Assembly (NCBI RefSeq): GCF_029016485.1
Contig: NZ_CP092106.1
Span: forward strand, 186,001 to 250,000
Length of the DNA stretch: 64,000 nt
Reading direction: 5' to 3'
Origin: Vibrio sp. JC009
GTDB taxonomy: Bacteria > Pseudomonadota > Gammaproteobacteria > Enterobacterales > Vibrionaceae
Shown: piece after piece, positions 1 through 11,270 of the stretch
Position numbering within the stretch: the stretch's first letter is position 1
Layout: every line of letters begins with the position of its first letter
The notes under the pieces: generated by a model
Told to the model about the DNA's origin: nothing
What the model saw: the letters and a program-made list of their open reading frames with translations, nothing else
The model's database searches: none
Made by a program: the position numbers and the translations under genes

Positions 1-477
1 AGTATAAAAGGCAAGTTGCCGGCCTTATCGTTACCTATTGTTGATGTATATAGAGAACTTGGAGAGCTTCAAGATGGAGTGCTGATGGAGCTTCCTTATC
101 ACTCGCCGAAAACAGCAACACCGGAAGCTGTATATGAGTATTTATATAACAGGGTTGCTCATAAGAAGCCTATCGCCAACCAAGTTTATACTGGCTCGAA
201 CAATACCAAGTACCTGGATGACATTCATGATTTCTCTGAAGCGGTGAATAATCTGGATGACCAGTTATTAAACAACCTTGTAGTGGGTGGATTGAGGTAC
301 CTGGCGGTTAAGAAGGATATGGACGAAGTTATTGAAGTGATTGAGCGCTCAGAGGTGTTTGGTTTGGTGTCAAGTGACGAGCGTACGAACGTTTATGCAG
401 TTAAAGAGCAGGCTAAGTTGCCTAGTGTAAGCATCCAATATTTTGTTTTTTCAAATATTGTAGCAAGCAAAGACTAA
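1..477 (+). CDS. C-terminal part of a membrane glycosyltransferase-like protein (5' end outside window)
   Basis: The reading frame is open from the first base, so this is the 3' end of a longer gene; a TTG at 16 is in frame but is not a believable start. About 158 residues are visible, without a membrane segment. The pattern of a short segment ending in MELPYHSP, followed by an EYLYNRVAHKKPIANQVY stretch, resembles the soluble C-terminal (periplasmic) domain of polytopic GT-C or YfhO-like membrane proteins. The next gene is a GtrB-like polyprenyl-phosphate sugar transferase, the usual partner of such enzymes, which supports a role in adding a sugar to a surface glycan from a lipid-linked donor. 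The family call rests on resemblance only. Confidence 0.5.
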   Translation, partial: SIKGKLPALSLPIVDVYRELGELQDGVLMELPYHSPKTATPEAVYEYLYNRVAHKKPIANQVYTGSNNTKYLDDIHDFSEAVNNLDDQLLNNLVVGGLRYLAVKKDMDEVIEVIERSEVFGLVSSDERTNVYAVKEQAKLPSVSIQYFVFSNIVASKD

Positions 478-505
478 TATGGTAGATTTAACAGGTGGTA
501 CAGGT

Positions 506-1498
506 ATGAGTAAGAATAACAAGAAAAAAGTTAGCATTGTTATTCCTGTATATAATGAGCAAGATAATGTAGAGTTGCTTGTTGAAAAGCTCGGTGGTAT
601 TGCAACACAGGAAGACAGCTACTTATGGTCAATTCAGTTTGTGGATGACTGTAGTAAAGATGCAACCTGGGATAGGCTTAAAGAGTTAAAAAGTGATCAC
701 TTAGAGATATCAGCGATACGTTTTTCTACTAACTTCGGTAAAGAACCAGCGCTGGTTGCAGGGTTGCAGGAGTGCACAGAGTCAGATGCTGTGATTTTTA
801 TGGATGGTGACCTTCAGCATCCGCCAGAATTAATCCCCGTATTTTTGAGGAAGTGGGAAGAGGGCTACCTAAATGTATCAGGAGTGAGGAAAAAAGCTGA
901 GGACTATTCCGCTTTTAAGAAGTTTGCATCAAGTATATTTTACAAGTTAATGAATATATTTTCTGATGTAGATATTCCTAAAGGGTTAACGGACTTTAAA
1001 TTAATAGACAAAAAGGTTGTATCAGAGTTTTTAAAATTTAAAGAAAAAGCACTGATGTTCAGAGGGTTGATAGAATGGATGGGGTTCAGCCGAGCTTATA
1101 TAGATTTCGAAGCTCCATCTCGTCACAGTGGCGAAGTATCGTATTCGTTCAGGAAGTTGTATCGACTAGCTTGGAATAGTTTTACATCCTTTTCTCTTTT
1201 GCCATTAAAAGCTGCCGGAATTCTTGGAACAATTATTATTTTTTGTTCGAGTGCCTTACTATTATTTATGGTTATTACTGAAGCATTAAATACACAAGTT
1301 TTTACCGCTATGGGTTATTTTGTAGTGTTTAACACCTTATTGACGGGAATTGTATTGTCAGCTATCGGATTTACAGCTATTTATATAGGAAGAATACACG
1401 TGCAAGTGGTTGATAGACCTTTATTTATTGTAGAGAAAGGTTTCTCCGAAAAAAATAAAGAAAAAGAAGAAAACCAAAGAGATAAACAAGATGATTAA
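506..1498 (+). CDS. GtrB/DPM1-like GT2 glycosyltransferase with two C-terminal membrane helices
   Basis: A GT-A domain opens with VSIVIPVYNEQDN near residue 9 and carries the metal-binding motif MDGDLQHPPE near residue 105. Two hydrophobic segments follow at roughly residues 230-260 and 265-300, then a charged tail. This layout is typical of GtrB/dolichyl-phosphate mannose synthase-like enzymes, which move a sugar from a nucleotide donor to undecaprenyl phosphate on the inner face of the membrane. ATG 506 is preferred over ATG 479 because AGGTGG at 493-498 lies 7 nt before it. The stop overlaps the next start by 8 nt. It probably supplies a lipid-linked donor to the membrane protein encoded just upstream. 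Donor sugar unknown. Confidence 0.8.
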   Translation: MSKNNKKKVSIVIPVYNEQDNVELLVEKLGGIATQEDSYLWSIQFVDDCSKDATWDRLKELKSDHLEISAIRFSTNFGKEPALVAGLQECTESDAVIFMDGDLQHPPELIPVFLRKWEEGYLNVSGVRKKAEDYSAFKKFASSIFYKLMNIFSDVDIPKGLTDFKLIDKKVVSEFLKFKEKALMFRGLIEWMGFSRAYIDFEAPSRHSGEVSYSFRKLYRLAWNSFTSFSLLPLKAAGILGTIIIFCSSALLLFMVITEALNTQVFTAMGYFVVFNTLLTGIVLSAIGFTAIYIGRIHVQVVDRPLFIVEKGFSEKNKEKEENQRDKQDD

Positions 1499-2588
1499 TG
1501 TTTTTGTTGGCACTACTGCTGAGTTAATAAAAGTTTTTCCCTTGATGGTAGAGCTGAATAGAAAGAAAATTCAATATCGTCTAATATCAAGCGGTCAGAA
1601 TGATATTCGTCATTCTGAGTTATTCGATCTATTTGATTTAGAAAGACCAGATATTGTATTTACTAATTCCAGTCATAAACAATCAGCACTGGGTTTAATA
1701 ATATGGTTCATATCGACACTAGTGCGCGGTTATAATCAATTACGAAAGTTACCACGAACCAGTAGCGAAGTTATGGTCGTTCATGGTGATACAGTTTCAA
1801 CCGTGATGGGGGCTATGCTTGGTAGGCTTTTAAAAATGAAGGTAGCTCACGTTGAGGCCGGCTTGCGTTCATATAATTATCTGAATCCATTTCCAGAAGA
1901 AATTGACAGGGTTATTACTTCAAGGTTAGCAAGTATACACTATGCACCAAACGATTGGTCTTGCGGGAATTTAGGTAAGGTAAAAGGTGAGGTAGTCAAT
2001 ACCCAGGAGAACACACTTATTGATGCTCTCAGATTAGCTAATGAAGTGAAAACCTCTAGTCCGGATTTCATGGATAAGTTGCAATCTCATGATTACTTCG
2101 TATTTGTTGTACATCGCCAGGAAAATCTTTTTGATTCAGACTTTGTAAAGTGGATCGTTGAAAGGTGCATCGAGGAGTCCAAAAAAACTCATTGTGTCCT
2201 AGTCTTGCATGAGCTTACTCGAATTAAGTTGGAAGAGTTAGGTTTACTTGAAATTCTGGAGAAAGCGCCAGATGTGACTTTAATTCCACGGCAGCCTTAT
2301 GTTCAGTTTATGAAGGTACTATCAGCTTGTTCTTATATGGTAACTGACGGTGGGAGCAATCAGGAAGAGTCTTATTATTTAGGAAAGCCCTGCTTGATTC
2401 TCAGAACGCATACGGAAAGGGTTGAGGGGCTTGATAAAAACGTTATTATCTCTAATAAAGAAAAGACACTAATAAACAAGTTCTTTGATAATATAGATGG
2501 CTATAGATTGGACAGTAAGCTCAATACTGAGCGCCCATCTGAAACAATTGCGCAGCACTTATCTGAGCTGGCTGGAAAGGTAAGGTAG
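1491..2588 (+). CDS. UDP-N-acetylglucosamine 2-epimerase family protein (WecB-like)
   Basis: The 365-residue protein follows the non-hydrolysing UDP-GlcNAc 2-epimerase fold. Recognisable blocks are VVHGDTVSTVMGAM (about residue 96), HVEAGLRSYNYLNPFPEEID (about 120), VHRQEN (about 206) and TDGGSNQEESYYLGKP (about 285), matching the GHVEAGLR...PEE, H-R-EN and SGG-QEE blocks of WecB. Family members interconvert UDP-GlcNAc and UDP-ManNAc in the cytoplasm. The canonical SGGxQEE is GGSNQEE here and TGHRREN is replaced by VHRQEN, so the substrate may be a different UDP-HexNAc. The gene overlaps the preceding transferase gene by 8 nt and is followed 3 nt later by another, indicating one polysaccharide operon. 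Confidence 0.8.
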   Translation: MINVFVGTTAELIKVFPLMVELNRKKIQYRLISSGQNDIRHSELFDLFDLERPDIVFTNSSHKQSALGLIIWFISTLVRGYNQLRKLPRTSSEVMVVHGDTVSTVMGAMLGRLLKMKVAHVEAGLRSYNYLNPFPEEIDRVITSRLASIHYAPNDWSCGNLGKVKGEVVNTQENTLIDALRLANEVKTSSPDFMDKLQSHDYFVFVVHRQENLFDSDFVKWIVERCIEESKKTHCVLVLHELTRIKLEELGLLEILEKAPDVTLIPRQPYVQFMKVLSACSYMVTDGGSNQEESYYLGKPCLILRTHTERVEGLDKNVIISNKEKTLINKFFDNIDGYRLDSKLNTERPSETIAQHLSELAGKVR

Positions 2589-2591
2589 CAA

Positions 2592-3671
2592 ATGAGTGAT
2601 GTATTAAAACAAGTCACTATAGTCATAGCGACCTATAACTCTATGCATGTGCTTCCAAGAGTAGCGGATGCTATCGATGCTCAAACCTTTCCTCGGGAGA
2701 TGATTGATGTTCTGTTGGTAGATGGTGGATCTACTGATGAGACTATTAAATTTGGTCGCTCTAAAGGTTATACTGTGATTGATAACCCTCGTACGGAACC
2801 TGTATACGCAAAATATTTAGGTTTCCATAAGGCAAAAACGAAATATTTGATTTATCTAGATCATGATGAGGTTTTTGAAAATGAACGGTGTATAGAAGAT
2901 CAAGTCAGCTGTGCTACCAGGTTAGGAATGAGAGTAGTATTGAGCTCTGGCTATGTTAACCCCCCTGGCGAGCATGCTATTAATGAATACATCAACGAAT
3001 ATGGAGATCCTTTTAGTTTTTTTATATATCGACTATCGAAGTCTCCAAAATACTTTATCAAGGAAATGGCTAGTAAATATGATATCGAGGAAGAGAACAG
3101 TGATTGCTGTATAGTAAACTTTGGTGAAGAAGGGCCATTACCGCTAATAGAGTTACTTGCTATGGGAACTCTAATCGATCGAAGTTACTTCAATAGTGTA
3201 TTTTCTGATTATGTTAAGAATGCAGAAAATCTTCCACATCTCTTTTATTTTCTAATGAGTAAGGATACTAGAGTTGGGATATGTAAAAAACATATGCTGG
3301 TACATTACTCTTCTGAATCCATTCAGGGATATCTGAAAAAAATTTCATGGCGAATATATAATAATATCTATCATAGGGATGGTGTGGGGGCTGCTGGCTA
3401 TTTAGTGAGAGATAAACTGATGGCCAAGCGTGCAAAAAGCATTGACAAAATTAAGAAGTATTTATTTATTCCTTATGCGTTGCTAATTGTTCCTTCAATA
3501 GTAGATACACTGTATTTGATCTGTTCGCGTAGGAAGTTGGTTTATGTTCTGCACACGCCATTATCTATATATGCAGCATCGAAGATAGTATTTAATCAGG
3601 TGCTGTTTCTATTTGGTTATAAGCCAAGGCTTAAAAGTTATGACGGAACAAAGGTAATTGATGATGATTGA
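2592..3671 (+). CDS. GT2 family glycosyltransferase
   Basis: A GT-A type nucleotide-sugar transferase of 359 residues. The N-terminus VTIVIATYNS (residues 8-17), VDGGSTDET (about 49) and the acidic LDHDE motif (about residue 92), which would bind metal and donor, are clear. A single hydrophobic stretch near residues 290-312 suggests membrane attachment of the C-terminal part. It starts 3 nt after the epimerase gene and its end overlaps the next gene, so it is cotranscribed. It should add one sugar to the lipid-linked repeat unit on the cytoplasmic face; neither donor nor acceptor can be read from sequence. Confidence 0.8.
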   Translation: MSDVLKQVTIVIATYNSMHVLPRVADAIDAQTFPREMIDVLLVDGGSTDETIKFGRSKGYTVIDNPRTEPVYAKYLGFHKAKTKYLIYLDHDEVFENERCIEDQVSCATRLGMRVVLSSGYVNPPGEHAINEYINEYGDPFSFFIYRLSKSPKYFIKEMASKYDIEEENSDCCIVNFGEEGPLPLIELLAMGTLIDRSYFNSVFSDYVKNAENLPHLFYFLMSKDTRVGICKKHMLVHYSSESIQGYLKKISWRIYNNIYHRDGVGAAGYLVRDKLMAKRAKSIDKIKKYLFIPYALLIVPSIVDTLYLICSRRKLVYVLHTPLSIYAASKIVFNQVLFLFGYKPRLKSYDGTKVIDDD

Positions 3672-4422
3672 AGTTGTGTCTTTGGTGAATTTTGATAACC
3701 AAGATAGAAGTAGATATTTAAGAGAGTCTTTTGGGAGCTTTTACCATTATAATGATGTTGATATCAGACATATAGTATTCGATTCTTCACAAAGGGTGGG
3801 ACGCCAAAAAGAGTACTATGATAAATATGATATTGAGCTTGTTCATGCTCCTGGGACATCTTATTCTCAACGTTTAAAGATGATTGAATCAAAGGTAACC
3901 AATGATTATTTCTTATTCCACCCAGATGATTTCCGCTGGATCTGTCCATACCCACTAGCAGATGTTATTAATAATTGCAGAAAACATAATATTGATCAGA
4001 TAAAAATGGTGTGTCGGGGAATGGAGTGGTTTTCTTCCCAAAATCCTGCTCCCAAGCCATGGTATGAAGGTAACCAAGTCGTCACAGGAGAAAAGCTTGA
4101 AGAATGCGATGACTTGTTTATATCCAGGCGGCAATGGAGGAGAGACTTTCACGAGCAGTTTTCACTGTCATGCACTATCTCCAGAACAGAGTTTTTTACG
4201 AAGCTATGCGGGAGGCTCAGTGATAACATTTTTTCTCCTGGTCAGGCTGAGAAGCATGCATATGTGAGACTGTTTTTCCAACGGTACCTCACTGCGTATT
4301 ATAAAATGCGTATACCTGTATTTCATTTTGCCGAGTATGATATTGAGGGTGATCGCACGTTAAAAGATATGCTTATAAAAGATAACTTTAGCCTATATAA
4401 TAAGCTTTATAACAACAAATAA
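3661..4422 (+). CDS. Putative glycosyltransferase of unassigned family
   Basis: A protein of 253 residues that I cannot assign to a named family. It opens with a beta-strand-like EVVSLVNFDNQDRSRYLRES and contains YFLFHPDDFRW near residues 83-93; the paired Asp at 89-90 sits where a GT-A fold places its metal-binding DxD. Position inside an operon of GT2 genes supports a sugar transferase role. ATG 3661 is chosen because AAAGG lies about 7 nt before it; a TTG at 3658 and a second ATG at 3664 are in frame. It overlaps the end of the previous gene by 11 nt. Function is inferred mainly from context. Confidence 0.55.
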   Translation: MMIEVVSLVNFDNQDRSRYLRESFGSFYHYNDVDIRHIVFDSSQRVGRQKEYYDKYDIELVHAPGTSYSQRLKMIESKVTNDYFLFHPDDFRWICPYPLADVINNCRKHNIDQIKMVCRGMEWFSSQNPAPKPWYEGNQVVTGEKLEECDDLFISRRQWRRDFHEQFSLSCTISRTEFFTKLCGRLSDNIFSPGQAEKHAYVRLFFQRYLTAYYKMRIPVFHFAEYDIEGDRTLKDMLIKDNFSLYNKLYNNK

Positions 4423-4431
4423 AGGTAAAGA

Positions 4432-5382
4432 ATGTCAAATATAGAAAAAGACTTAGTTAGTGTTGGGATTCCGACTTATAATCGGCCTGAAGAGCTATCT
4501 TCTGCAATAGAGCTGATTCTAAATCAGACGTATGAGAATATTGAAGTGATTGTGTCGGATAATAAATCCGAACGTTCGGAAGAAGTTAAAAAAATAGTTA
4601 GTAAGTTTCAAAGTTCTGATAATAGAATAAGGTTTTTTCAACAAGAAACAAATATTGGTTCAATAGGAAACTTTAAGTTTGTACTAGGGAAGGCTACAGC
4701 TGATTATTTTATGTGGGCAGCTGATGATGATGAGCTTGAGCCTAATTACATCGAAGCTTTAATGGATAAATTAACCTCTGAAAAAGGTTCAATATTTGTA
4801 GTATCCGGATACGATGTTGTAGATCGAATGAAAGAGCCTGTGATTAAAACAGACTTTACTCAATATCTTTTTGATATCCCAGGAGGTACTCCTTTTGAAC
4901 GTATGAGTAATTACGTGCGTCAACCTGACTATCAAGGGAAATCGAAGATCTTATGGGGTATCCATAGAATTTCGACTCTCCGAGAAGCCTTTGATGAAGT
5001 ATTTGTAGGCTTGCCTGAACGATCAAATATTACATGGGCTGAGTTACCAGTTGAATTTCGCTTACTTGCGAAGGGCAACCTATCAATTGTTCCTGATGTA
5101 CTTTTCCACGCAAATCTGTTGCCATCATCAGAAGGCTTACGTGAGGGGGAACTATTCAATAAGAGGGAAGTAGAGATATGCAGAAGATCTTATGATGCTT
5201 ATAGAAGGGCTGTAGAAAGTAGTATTCAACTTTCTCCGAAGGAAAGGGCTACTTTGTTTAGAATGCTAAAAAAAGAGGAGCTTATAGTTATATCCAGAAT
5301 GGTTGCTTTTGGAGCAATCAAACGCCTATCCCCTAACTTAGCAAGAAATATTAAAAAAATATGGATGATGCTTCTTAAATAG
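4432..5382 (+). CDS. GT2 family glycosyltransferase
   Basis: A 316-residue GT-A enzyme. VSVGIPTYNRPEELSSAIE (residues 9-27), IEVIVSDN (37-44), NIGSIGNF (74-81) and the acidic WAADDDE (95-101) follow the standard GT2 order of nucleotide-binding strand, acidic turn and DxD. No transmembrane segment is evident, so it is probably a peripheral cytoplasmic enzyme. AAAGG sits close before the ATG and the gene begins 9 nt after the previous stop. A 77-bp AT-rich gap separates it from the flippase gene. Donor and acceptor are unknown. Confidence 0.82.
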   Translation: MSNIEKDLVSVGIPTYNRPEELSSAIELILNQTYENIEVIVSDNKSERSEEVKKIVSKFQSSDNRIRFFQQETNIGSIGNFKFVLGKATADYFMWAADDDELEPNYIEALMDKLTSEKGSIFVVSGYDVVDRMKEPVIKTDFTQYLFDIPGGTPFERMSNYVRQPDYQGKSKILWGIHRISTLREAFDEVFVGLPERSNITWAELPVEFRLLAKGNLSIVPDVLFHANLLPSSEGLREGELFNKREVEICRRSYDAYRRAVESSIQLSPKERATLFRMLKKEELIVISRMVAFGAIKRLSPNLARNIKKIWMMLLK

Positions 5383-5459
5383 TTATTAAACTGTTGTTTT
5401 ATATGTTATGAATTGGTGATGCTGTTAAATTTTTTGAATTATACTCTTGGTGAGAAACA

Positions 5460-6716
5460 TTGAATATTTTTAAAGTTGGAGTGATGCTTATAGGGATTTC
5501 CAACGTAACAAATGTATTAAATTATGCCCTCATGATATATGTATCTAGGAGTCTGTCTAAAGAAGAGTTTGCTACAGTCACTTCAGTAACTTCTCTCGGG
5601 ATTATGTTTCTTTCCTTTGCTGCAGTGATTCCTTCCATCTACGTTTTGGTGCTCAACGACATGAGTGTCAGTTCTGATGATCGAAAGCTAAATGGTTCCA
5701 GGTTAAGTAATTTGGTAATTGTGATAAGTGGTGCCGTCCTTCTCGGAATGCTCCTTTTTTCAGATAGTTTATCAGCATTTTTACATTTAAACAGTTTGTG
5801 GCCTGTAAGACTGTACGCATGCTGCCTTTGTTTTAGTCTTTTGTTACAGGTTCCGATTGGCTATGGACAGGGATATCATAAATATAAGGAAGTACAACTC
5901 CAAGGGCTTGTGCTTAGCATTGGGAAACTTGCGCTGGTATTTTTGCTGTTTAATTCTGTGGGGGTTGAGGTTAATACTGTTTTAATTGCTGAAGGAATAG
6001 CGACAGTACTATCTATATTCTTTCTGGGGAGGATTATTCGAAGCAATATAGTGTTTGATTTTAATAATGTTCTTAGTTTTACTCGCTTGAAGAGATACGC
6101 TTCCAGAAGCGTTCCTATTGGGCTGAATTTTATGATCGTAGGCATATTGATTACGGGTGATATTGTACTAGCCAAGCACTTTTTTGATCCTATAGTGGCT
6201 GCTGAATATTCTGTAGCATCAAATTTATCGAAAATAGCATACTTTGTATCAGGTGCATTAGGAGGGGTGATGTATGCGCTGGTAACCAAGACGCTGAATC
6301 AGGGAGAAAGTGGCTTGAAGGTGCTTTTTTCATCTTCATTAATGGCTCTTGTAACTGGTGGACTGGTTGTTTCATTATCTTATCTCTTTCCCGAGCAAAT
6401 CATAACTCTTCTATTTGGACATAGATATTTAGCTTCGAAGGATGTTTTTCAAGTATTATCTCTATCGATGACATTGCTAAGTGTGAATAGTATATTTTTT
6501 AGTTATTTTCTTGCTAAGAGGAACTATACTTACCAAAAACCATTGCTGATACTTTTAGCTATTGTGGTAGGATATGTATTTCTCTTCTATGGCAAAGACT
6601 TATCATCATTGAAAATGTCGTTACTTGTGAGGAATTTAATGGTGATAATACTTCTGGTAAACCTCTATTTGGTTTTTGAGAATAAAGTAAAACAAATTAA
6701 AAATAGCATTTTTTGA
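5460..6716 (+). CDS. Polysaccharide flippase, Wzx-like
   Basis: A 418-residue, strongly hydrophobic protein with about a dozen predicted membrane helices spread along its length, and an N-terminus (GISNVTNVLNYALMIYVSRS) typical of the PST/MOP family of lipid-linked oligosaccharide flippases. Such proteins move undecaprenyl-diphosphate-linked repeat units across the inner membrane. The start is TTG at 5460 with GGTGAG a few bases upstream; no better ATG is available before the first helix. It lies between glycosyltransferase and methyltransferase genes. No Wzy polymerase or ABC transporter pair is present in this part of the window, so the rest of the export route is probably encoded to the left or elsewhere. 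Confidence 0.8.
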   Translation: MNIFKVGVMLIGISNVTNVLNYALMIYVSRSLSKEEFATVTSVTSLGIMFLSFAAVIPSIYVLVLNDMSVSSDDRKLNGSRLSNLVIVISGAVLLGMLLFSDSLSAFLHLNSLWPVRLYACCLCFSLLLQVPIGYGQGYHKYKEVQLQGLVLSIGKLALVFLLFNSVGVEVNTVLIAEGIATVLSIFFLGRIIRSNIVFDFNNVLSFTRLKRYASRSVPIGLNFMIVGILITGDIVLAKHFFDPIVAAEYSVASNLSKIAYFVSGALGGVMYALVTKTLNQGESGLKVLFSSSLMALVTGGLVVSLSYLFPEQIITLLFGHRYLASKDVFQVLSLSMTLLSVNSIFFSYFLAKRNYTYQKPLLILLAIVVGYVFLFYGKDLSSLKMSLLVRNLMVIILLVNLYLVFENKVKQIKNSIF

Positions 6717-6747
6717 ACTAGTTTAATTGTAGTAGGAGCCATATTTA

Positions 6748-7323
6748 ATGGGCAAAAAGTTGGATTTAGGCTGTGGCCGATATAAGATTGAAGGGACCCT
6801 AGGAGTCGATATAGTTAAACAAGAGTCAGTGGATATCGTGCATGATCTTAATAGTTTTCCTTATCCCTTTGAAGAAAGTGATGTTGAAGAGGTTCACTGT
6901 TACCATGTAATGGAGCATGTCGATGATTTTATAGGGATGATGCATGAAATTTATAGGATATGTCAGAATGGTGCGAAAATTTACATTCGCTGCCCTCACC
7001 CCACTAGTTGCTCTACAGCCTGGGCAGATCCCACGCATAAACGGTTTTTTGTAAAAAACTCTTTTATTCACTTCAGAGGTGATGCAAACAACATATATGG
7101 ATTTAAAACTAACTTTGTGGTTAAAAAAGTTAGATTGCATTACTATCTTTATGAAGGTGTAAGAAACGGTGTAGCCCTCCAAAAAATGCCATTATTCATA
7201 AATCACATTGTCAACAAAATTGTAAACTCTTCTTCATTAATGCAGGACATTTTTGAGCGTCTACTAGTGTACTATATTGGTGGGTTTGAAGAAGTGTATT
7301 ATGAGTTGGAAGTGATAAAGTGA
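6748..7323 (+). CDS. Class I SAM-dependent methyltransferase
   Basis: A short (191 residues) Rossmann-fold methyltransferase. Motif I is LDLGCGRYKIEG at residues 5-16, followed by GVDIV (18-22) and HDLNSFPYPFEESDVEEVHC around residues 32-51; the helix HVMEHVDDF corresponds to the post-motif region of Methyltransf_11-type enzymes. Its place between the flippase gene and sugar biosynthesis genes suggests O- or N-methylation of a glycan residue, possibly a terminal cap. The AGGAG at about 6735 gives a good ribosome-binding site. Substrate is not predictable. Confidence 0.78.
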   Translation: MGKKLDLGCGRYKIEGTLGVDIVKQESVDIVHDLNSFPYPFEESDVEEVHCYHVMEHVDDFIGMMHEIYRICQNGAKIYIRCPHPTSCSTAWADPTHKRFFVKNSFIHFRGDANNIYGFKTNFVVKKVRLHYYLYEGVRNGVALQKMPLFINHIVNKIVNSSSLMQDIFERLLVYYIGGFEEVYYELEVIK

Positions 7324-7329
7324 TTATGC

Positions 7330-8109
7330 GTGGTTTTGAACATGAATAATTACTCGAATAGAAGTATGGACATCGGTTACTATAAATTAGAATCTGATTC
7401 CCAATTGTTTAATAAACAAGTTTATAATGCAAAGATTAGCAGGTTTATTATTTCAGATACTACACTGCATGAATATCATGAGTTTGAGTCTGAGTTGTAT
7501 AAGAAAGGAGTCGAGCTGCTAGGTCTGCGCATTCCACAGTCTGATTTGAAAGCAATTAACTTCTTCGAAAATCATGGTTATCAGTATATCGAAGCTAGCT
7601 ACAGACCATTTCTTATTCTTAAAGATATTGCTCATTTGAATACTCAGGAAAAGTTTCTACTAAAAGAGGCTAATATTGGCGATTCAATTAGAATCGCTGA
7701 AGCTGCGGGGGCAATATTTTCCTTCGGTAGATATCATCAAGATCCTAACGTGGAAGATAAACTGGCAAACATAAGGTATTACAACTGGGTTATGAATGCA
7801 TTTGATAACGAGTGTCAATCGATTCTCAAATGCGTTAGTACTAAAACCGATGATATCTTGGCCTTTTTTATAGTCGAATATCCAGAACCAAGTGAGTGTT
7901 TTCTATCGCTAGTGGGCTTAATGCCTAATTATATAGGAAAGAGATTGTCGAAATTTGTTTGGGGTGCTTTATTAGCTTATTTGAAGGATTGTGGTGTTAA
8001 AAAAATTAGCACGAGTATATCTTCTCATAACACTCTTGTTTTTAATTTGTACATCTCTCTTGGTTTCACTTTTCCAGAACCAGAAATAACTTTACACAAA
8101 TGGTTTTAG
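7330..8109 (+). CDS. GNAT acyltransferase, WecD-like (probable Fuc4N N-acetyltransferase)
   Basis: A 259-residue protein with a C-terminal GNAT fold. The N-terminal part (VELLGLRIPQSDLKAINFFE) and a central FSFGRYHQDPNVEDKLANIR near residue 131 resemble WecD, which acetylates dTDP-4-amino-4,6-dideoxy-D-galactose using acetyl-CoA. The end (STSISSHNTLVFNLYISLGF) is the usual GNAT C-terminal block. The next gene encodes the matching WecE-like aminotransferase, which supports the assignment. The start is uncertain: GTG 7330 and ATG 7342 are both in frame and neither has a strong ribosome-binding site. The dTDP-glucose genes rmlA and rmlB, needed for the precursor, are not in the window. Confidence 0.72.
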   Translation: MVLNMNNYSNRSMDIGYYKLESDSQLFNKQVYNAKISRFIISDTTLHEYHEFESELYKKGVELLGLRIPQSDLKAINFFENHGYQYIEASYRPFLILKDIAHLNTQEKFLLKEANIGDSIRIAEAAGAIFSFGRYHQDPNVEDKLANIRYYNWVMNAFDNECQSILKCVSTKTDDILAFFIVEYPEPSECFLSLVGLMPNYIGKRLSKFVWGALLAYLKDCGVKKISTSISSHNTLVFNLYISLGFTFPEPEITLHKWF

Positions 8110-8153
8110 GTGTTTCCATATTTGTGAATAATCATTAGGTAGGTTAGCTTTTT

Positions 8154-10350
<2,197 letters not shown>

Positions 10351-10376
10351 TCGCTAAGGAAAGAAAGTAGGTTTTC

Positions 10377-11270
10377 ATGAAAAAAGTTTTAGTCACTGGT
10401 GCGGACGGGTTCACCGGTAAGTATGTTAGTAACCTGCTAGCAAGCAAGGGGTATCAGGTTGTAAAAAGCGGTATAGCTTGCGATAACTCAAGGGGTATCG
10501 TTGCCTGTGATTTGACTAAGTACTCAGATATATTAAACCTACTTAACGATACACAGCCAGATGGTATTATTCATCTGGCTGCGCTCTCATTCGTTGGGCA
10601 TTCAGATGAAAGAGCTTTCTATGATGTAAATGTGTTTGGCACCCAAAACTTATTGAAAGCAGCAAAAGAAGCCTCATTAAACTTAGATAAGCTAGTGATC
10701 GCAAGTAGCGCTAATGTTTATGGCTCTGTTAACGATGGAAGTATTGAAGAATCAAGGCAACTTGCCCCTGTAAACCACTACGCAACAAGTAAAGCCGCCA
10801 TGGAATATACGGTATCTAATTGGTTTGATACTTTTCCTATAATTTTGACTAGGCCTTTTAATTATACTGGCCGTGGTCAAGACGCTAAGTTCCTTGTTCC
10901 GAAAATTGTTCAACACTTTAAGGACAAAGCTCAGGTAATTGAGTTAGGTAACTTAGATGTTTCTCGAGACTTTTCTGATGTTAGAGATGTTGCTCGTTAT
11001 TATGTCAGTCTATATGAGAGTGAAGTTGACAGTGAGGTCGTAAACCTATGTTCAGGACAGGTATTCTCTCTATCTTATATCCTTGAGGAAATGAGCAGTA
11101 TCGCCGGGTATCCGATTGATGTTAAAGTAAACCCTGACTTTGTCCGAAACAATGAAATTAAAGTGCTTGGTGGAAGCAGAGAAAAGTTGCATAAGCTTAC
11201 AGGCATTACACCTAAATATAGTTTCAGAGAAACATTAGAGCATATGTACTCTGAGCTGGAAGCTTCATGA
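10377..11270 (+). CDS. NAD-dependent reductase, Rmd-like (probable GDP-4-keto-6-deoxymannose reductase)
   Basis: A 297-residue extended SDR enzyme with the nucleotide loop TGADGFTGKYVSNLL (residues 7-21), SSANVYGS (110-117) and the catalytic HYATSKAAMEY (Tyr135, Lys139). Its position right after gmd and the GADGFTGKY start fit the GDP-4-dehydro-6-deoxymannose reductases (Rmd or Tld) that yield GDP-D-rhamnose or GDP-6-deoxy-D-talose. Stereochemistry cannot be told from the sequence. It overlaps the following GT4 gene by 4 nt (ATGA), indicating translational coupling; that transferase is the natural candidate to use the product. Confidence 0.78.
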   Translation: MKKVLVTGADGFTGKYVSNLLASKGYQVVKSGIACDNSRGIVACDLTKYSDILNLLNDTQPDGIIHLAALSFVGHSDERAFYDVNVFGTQNLLKAAKEASLNLDKLVIASSANVYGSVNDGSIEESRQLAPVNHYATSKAAMEYTVSNWFDTFPIILTRPFNYTGRGQDAKFLVPKIVQHFKDKAQVIELGNLDVSRDFSDVRDVARYYVSLYESEVDSEVVNLCSGQVFSLSYILEEMSSIAGYPIDVKVNPDFVRNNEIKVLGGSREKLHKLTGITPKYSFRETLEHMYSELEAS